This document shows, piece by piece, positions 60,773 through 64,000 of a stretch of 64,000 nucleotides of DNA (position 1 is the stretch's first letter; each line of letters opens with the position of its first letter). The notes under the pieces were generated by a model, which was not told where the DNA came from, did no database searches, and was given only the letters and a program-made list of their open reading frames with translations. This stretch comes from Sphingomonas caeni (GTDB lineage Bacteria > Pseudomonadota > Alphaproteobacteria > Sphingomonadales > Sphingomonadaceae). The stretch is from the NCBI RefSeq assembly GCF_026013415.1, contig NZ_JAPDOK010000002.1:496001-560000 (forward strand), read 5' to 3'. Position numbers and translations under genes: made by a program.

Positions 60773-61549
60773 CTATTCCCCGGTTCGAGGGAATGGGATC
60801 ACGCCGTCGTGCTTCAATCGCGCGCAAAGCGCGTCTGCATAGCGGTGCGCGAATCCTTCGCGCTCGGTTTTCGGACGGGCGAAGTATCTTTGGACGAGCG
60901 TGACATAGTCGTCGCCGCGCGCGAGGGGCGCTTTCACCTTTTGCAACCAATCGAACCAATGCCCGATCTCGTGCGGCAGGGTTCGATAGAGCAGCGTAAC
61001 ACGCGCCGAATCGAGATTCGGCGTAACGATATGGCGACTGCCCGCCCGCTCGACGCGGTGGCCGTCGGTCCGGAGCCTTTCCAGCTCCTCCGCATCCGCC
61101 GGATCGAGCGCGGCGGACCATTTGATCGGTGCGTCGACTTGCATGGCTTCGAGGAAGATCGCCGGCCCGCTGGCGATGATCCGGCCGCGGAATTGCAGAT
61201 CGGTGAAATACCACAGGCGGCCCCATGCCGGGTTCAGAATCCGGGTCTTTCGGGTGGATTGGCGGAGCACGAAGGTGTTCAGCCCGGCCCAGTCGGATCG
61301 CGGAATATGCGACAGAAGATGCTCGATATCGGCGATCGTGCAGGCGTGCACGCAGCCGCCGCTCGTCTTCTCGACGATGAAGGCCACTTGCTTGCCCTGG
61401 ATATCGCGCGTCTCGATCCTGTGAGTGCCCAGTGGCTCGGCGCCCGAGATTGCCGTGCCTGGAATGGACATGCGGTTGTTCTGGCTGTGCCCCTGCTTCG
61501 CCGTGCCGATATTGCGATTGCGGCGGGCCGGATTGAATGGGGCAGGCAT
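60773..61549 (-). CDS. Zincin-like protein with HEIGH motif, unknown function
   Basis: A 258-aa protein, no signal peptide or membrane segment. The centre has WGRLWYFTDLQFRGRIIASG; the C-terminal part has the metalloprotease motif LPHEIGHWFDWL and, about 30 residues later, REGFAHRYADAL, which would supply the third (Glu) ligand as in IrrE/ImmA-type zincins. Cysteines occur in GGCVHACTIAD. I know no named family. The start is uncertain (61549, or 61471 at MSIPGTAISGAEPLG). Confidence 0.7.
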   Translation of the reverse strand: MPAPFNPARRNRNIGTAKQGHSQNNRMSIPGTAISGAEPLGTHRIETRDIQGKQVAFIVEKTSGGCVHACTIADIEHLLSHIPRSDWAGLNTFVLRQSTRKTRILNPAWGRLWYFTDLQFRGRIIASGPAIFLEAMQVDAPIKWSAALDPADAEELERLRTDGHRVERAGSRHIVTPNLDSARVTLLYRTLPHEIGHWFDWLQKVKAPLARGDDYVTLVQRYFARPKTEREGFAHRYADALCARLKHDGVIPFPRTGE

Positions 61550-61589
61550 CCGGCGACGATGCCCGGCGCCACTGTCGACCGCAACCGTG

Positions 61590-62423
61590 CTAGCGCGTCA
61601 GGATCAGCACTGCCCCCGCGAAAATGCCGAGCACGCTCGCGGCGCGCAGCCGCGTCACGCGCTCGTGCAGGAAGATCGCCGAGATCAGCAGCGCGGTGAT
61701 CATGCCCGTCTCGCGCAGCGCCGCGAGCGGGGCGGTGGGGCCAAGCGCGAAGGCCTGGAGCGCGAGGCCATAGGTCAGGATCGACAGCGCCCCCGCGACC
61801 ACGCCCGGACGCCATTGCCCGCGCGCGGCGGCGAAGATCGCGCCCTTCGACAGCAAGCCGAAGCACGTCACCACGCACACGCCCATCACCACGAACAGCC
61901 AGGCGATATAGCTTGCAGGTTCGGGCGCGGCGCGGACGCCCTGCGCGTCGATCACCGTATAGGCCGAGATGCTGACCGCCGTGGCGAGCGACCAGCCCAG
62001 GCCGCCCCAGCCGATATGCTTGCCCGCAACCATCGCCAGCACCGCGCCGCCGATCAGCGCGATCCCCGCGAGTTCGCGCGCGCTGGCGGGCTCGGCAAAG
62101 ACCCCGATCGCGAGCGCGGCGGTGAGCAGGGGCGCGGTGCCGCGTAGCACCGGATAGGCGGCGGAAAGGTCGCTCGCCTGTAGAGCCCGGACGAGGGCGT
62201 AGAGATAGAAGCAATGGAGCAGCGCGCTCGCGGCCAGCCAGCCCCAGGCGCCTTGCGGCAGCGGCAGGAAGAAGAGGGTGGGGAGCAGGATGACCGCGCT
62301 CGACCCGTCGATCACGCTGCGCCCGGCGAGCTTGTCCTTCCCGCCCTTGAGGATCGCGTTGACCACGGCGTGGATCGAGCCCGAGAGGATCATCATCGCC
62401 GGGGCGAGCCATTCGGCGGTCAT
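61590..62423 (-). CDS. EamA/DMT-superfamily transporter
   Basis: A 277-aa protein with ten hydrophobic segments in two EamA halves (first ending about 135 with GIALIGGAVLAMVAG, second GVVAGALSILTYGLALQAFA to the C-terminus FAGAVLILTR). Drug/metabolite transporters of this group move amino acids, nucleosides or metabolites; the substrate cannot be told. Only three bases separate it from the upstream gene, so they are co-transcribed. Confidence 0.88.
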   Translation of the reverse strand: MTAEWLAPAMMILSGSIHAVVNAILKGGKDKLAGRSVIDGSSAVILLPTLFFLPLPQGAWGWLAASALLHCFYLYALVRALQASDLSAAYPVLRGTAPLLTAALAIGVFAEPASARELAGIALIGGAVLAMVAGKHIGWGGLGWSLATAVSISAYTVIDAQGVRAAPEPASYIAWLFVVMGVCVVTCFGLLSKGAIFAAARGQWRPGVVAGALSILTYGLALQAFALGPTAPLAALRETGMITALLISAIFLHERVTRLRAASVLGIFAGAVLILTR

Positions 62424-62426
62424 GGG

Positions 62427-62903
62427 TCAGCCCGGGCGGCGATGGTGGAGATCGACGGCGATGACCCGTGCGAGGGCGCCGACCGCGGCACCCGCCAGGC
62501 TGCAGGTGATGAAGATCGAAAGGATGCCGATGCCCAGCGAATAATCGCCCGATTCGGGCCCAAAACCGCCGAGGAAAACCGGCACGAGGATCAGCAGGCT
62601 CGCCAGCAGCGCGGCGAGCACCCCGCCGAGCACCCCGCCGAGCAGCCCGGTCGCGGCCCAGTCGCGGTGGCGCAGCCGCGGATCGCGCAGCCGCTTGAGC
62701 GCGAGCGGCATGCCGAAGGCCAGTGCGATCGCGACCGACCCGCCGATGCTCGCAGCCATCACGAGCAACGGATCATGTTTCGCCTGATCGAAGGCGCCGA
62801 GTTCCTTGAGCACGAGCATTGCCGCGAACGATTCCACCAGCGCCGCAAAGCTGATTCCCGCCGCGATCTTGTTCGACGATAGCCGCCGAAATTCTTCTTC
62901 CAT
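62427..62903 (-). CDS. Four-helix membrane protein, unknown function (paralog A)
   Basis: A 158-aa protein with four hydrophobic segments; a basic loop LKRLRDPRLRHRDWAATGLL lies in the middle. It resembles the neighbour at 62966-63424 in this loop (LRDP, then W, then TG-L-G) and in helix order, so the two are probably an old tandem duplication. Upstream of the EamA gene by three bases. No known family. Confidence 0.72.
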   Translation of the reverse strand: MEEEFRRLSSNKIAAGISFAALVESFAAMLVLKELGAFDQAKHDPLLVMAASIGGSVAIALAFGMPLALKRLRDPRLRHRDWAATGLLGGVLGGVLAALLASLLILVPVFLGGFGPESGDYSLGIGILSIFITCSLAGAAVGALARVIAVDLHHRRPG

Positions 62904-62965
62904 GGCGTTGCTCCCCCCGCGGCGATCCTAGGTCGGCTGCGCCACGCCGGGCAAGGGCCGCGGTG

Positions 62966-63424
62966 TCAGCGCAGGCGGCGGTAGCGATACAGGGTGATCG
63001 CCCGGATCGGCAGCGCGGCGATCGCGCCCATCATGCCGAACAGGCCGATTCCGAAGATCCACCGGCCGACCAGATCGGGCGGGAAACCGACGATCATCAC
63101 CAGGTCCCAGACCATGAGGACGATCATGGCCAATCCGACGATCAGGCCGGTAAGGAAGCCGGTGAAGCCCCATTCGACCGGGCTCGCTTCAGGATCGCGC
63201 AGCCACAGCGCGGCGAGGGGGATTCCGGCGAGCAGGGCACCGGCGGCGAGTGCGCCCATGAATTCGGCGCGAAACAGGATCTGCCGCGCGCCATGGACGC
63301 TGTCGCCGACGCCCCAGCTGCCGATCAGCGAGACGAAGAAGATGAGGGCGGCGGCGGGGACCGTCACCAGCGCCATCGTCTCGGCGATCAGCTGCAGCGG
63401 GACCCGATCGGCTTCGTCATCCAT
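62966..63424 (-). CDS. Four-helix membrane protein, unknown function (paralog B)
   Basis: A 152-aa protein with four hydrophobic segments and the loop LWLRDPEASPVEWGFTGFLT, parallel to that of the next gene. Starts MDDEADRVPLQLIAETMALV. It lies between the ligase gene and the paralog in one direction, and may be in a common transcript. Confidence 0.72.
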   Translation of the reverse strand: MDDEADRVPLQLIAETMALVTVPAAALIFFVSLIGSWGVGDSVHGARQILFRAEFMGALAAGALLAGIPLAALWLRDPEASPVEWGFTGFLTGLIVGLAMIVLMVWDLVMIVGFPPDLVGRWIFGIGLFGMMGAIAALPIRAITLYRYRRLR

Positions 63425-63454
63425 CCCGGCAGCCTAGGCCCGGCCGATGGCCGA

Positions 63455-64000
63455 TCAAGTGGAGAGATTGTGCAGGGTAGCGATCGTGTCCGCCTCGCTC
63501 GCAGGCTTGTCGGTGCGGACGCGGGCGATGCGGGGGAAGCGCATCGCGAGGCCCGATTTGTGGCGCTTCGACAGGTGGACCGAATCGAACGCGACTTCGA
63601 GGACGAGGCTCTTCTCGACCTCGCGCACCGGGCCGAAACGCGCGATCGTGTGGTTGCGGACGAACCGGTCGAGCCATTTCAGCTCTTCGTCGGTGAAACC
63701 GAAATAGGCCTTGCCGACGGGGAGGAGCTCTGCCCCAAGAGCGGGGTCGCCGGTCCAGGCGCCGAAGGTGTAGTCGGAATAGAAGCTGCTGCGTTTGCCC
63801 GAGCCGCGCTGGGCATACATCAGCACGCAATCGGCGGTGAGCGGATCGCGCTTCCATTTGTACCACAGGCCCGCGCGGCGGCCCGCGACATAGGGCGAAT
63901 CGCGGCGCTTGAGCATCACGCCTTCGATCGCGGCATCGCGGGCGCCGGCGCGGATTTCCTCGAGCGCGGCAAAGGTTTCGGCGTCGATGAGAGCGGAGAG
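63455..64000 (-). CDS. ATP-dependent DNA ligase, C-terminal part (cut by right window edge)
   Basis: The frame enters from the right edge and ends at 63455, giving about 181 residues. Motif IV-like EGVMLKRRDSPYVAGRR and motif V WYKWKRDPLTADCVLM mark an ATP-dependent ligase, followed by the OB fold (FYSDYTFGAWTG; FGPVREVEKSLVLEVAFDSV; MRFPRIARVRTDKPASEADT). This type (cisplatin-related LigC/ligase-associated) is the namesake of the helicase/exonuclease pair at 49.6-53.1 kb, about 10 kb away. The adenylation lysine is outside the window. Confidence 0.94.
   Translation of the reverse strand, partial: LSALIDAETFAALEEIRAGARDAAIEGVMLKRRDSPYVAGRRAGLWYKWKRDPLTADCVLMYAQRGSGKRSSFYSDYTFGAWTGDPALGAELLPVGKAYFGFTDEELKWLDRFVRNHTIARFGPVREVEKSLVLEVAFDSVHLSKRHKSGLAMRFPRIARVRTDKPASEADTIATLHNLST

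Overview
The window reads as a chromosomal segment of a high-GC alphaproteobacterium, most likely a sphingomonad (Sphingomonas or a close relative). The reasons are a circularly permuted two-piece tmRNA with an ANDN...AA tag, the smc-dsbA-dsbA-dciA-mutY neighbourhood, HWE-type kinase signalling, HisZ, an NDUFS4-like Complex I accessory subunit, and dense families of short palindromic repeats between (and sometimes inside) genes. There is no insertion sequence, prophage, plasmid gene or CRISPR array; this is core genome with lineage-specific small genes.

Layout. 1-3.9 kb: rimP-nusA-ylxR-infB operon (minus strand, infB cut by the left edge). 4.0-7.9 kb: two paralogous secreted S9 peptidases. 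8.0-13.6 kb (plus): thymidine kinase, a small secreted protein, a site-2 protease, then truB-rpsO-pnp. 13.7-17.9 kb: membrane M28 peptidase, an orphan protein with two HTH-like repeats, an HWE histidine kinase and a VOC protein. 17.9-18.3 kb: ssrA (minus), with three downstream hairpins that share one loop sequence. 18.4-22.1 kb: Rrf2 regulator, then a tightly coupled LemA-TPM-TPM-TPM-Nudix cassette. 22.1-31.2 kb: NDUFS4-like subunit, hrpB, small acidic protein, TonB-like protein, polyprenyl diphosphate synthase, chorismate mutase, smc. 31.2-36.9 kb: two DsbA-like proteins, dciA, then divergent mutY-serine hydrolase-nudC and a membrane protein/XRE pair. 37.3-48.1 kb: a CxxC protein, pheA, cytochrome c, lipoprotein, LOG protein, extensin-like lipoprotein, serC-serA, hisZ and a mannitol dehydrogenase-family enzyme. 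48.4-53.7 kb: aspartic protease, and the divergent helicase/exonuclease pair of the ligase-associated DNA repair module. 53.8-58.8 kb: rnd-lptC-lptA-lptB-rpoN with a STAS-like gene after rpoN. 58.8-64 kb: TerC, a double cold-shock protein, a zincin-like protein, an EamA transporter, two related membrane proteins and the C-terminal part of an ATP-dependent DNA ligase, the partner of the helicase/exonuclease pair.

Themes. Translation and RNA turnover (rimP-nusA-ylxR-infB, truB-rpsO-pnp, ssrA, rnd), envelope biogenesis (lptCAB, DsbA-like proteins, peptidases), serine/histidine/phenylalanine synthesis (serC-serA, hisZ, chorismate mutase, pheA) and DNA repair dominate. Many genes overlap by 1-4 bases, showing translational coupling.

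The most unusual content is non-coding: (i) three hairpins beside ssrA with different stems but one near-invariant 14-nt loop; (ii) at least nine families of palindromic elements, one with compensatory stem changes between copies; (iii) palindromes of this kind inserted in frame within truB and hrpB (possibly also ylxR), so repeats have become protein segments, as with palindromic elements in Rickettsia.
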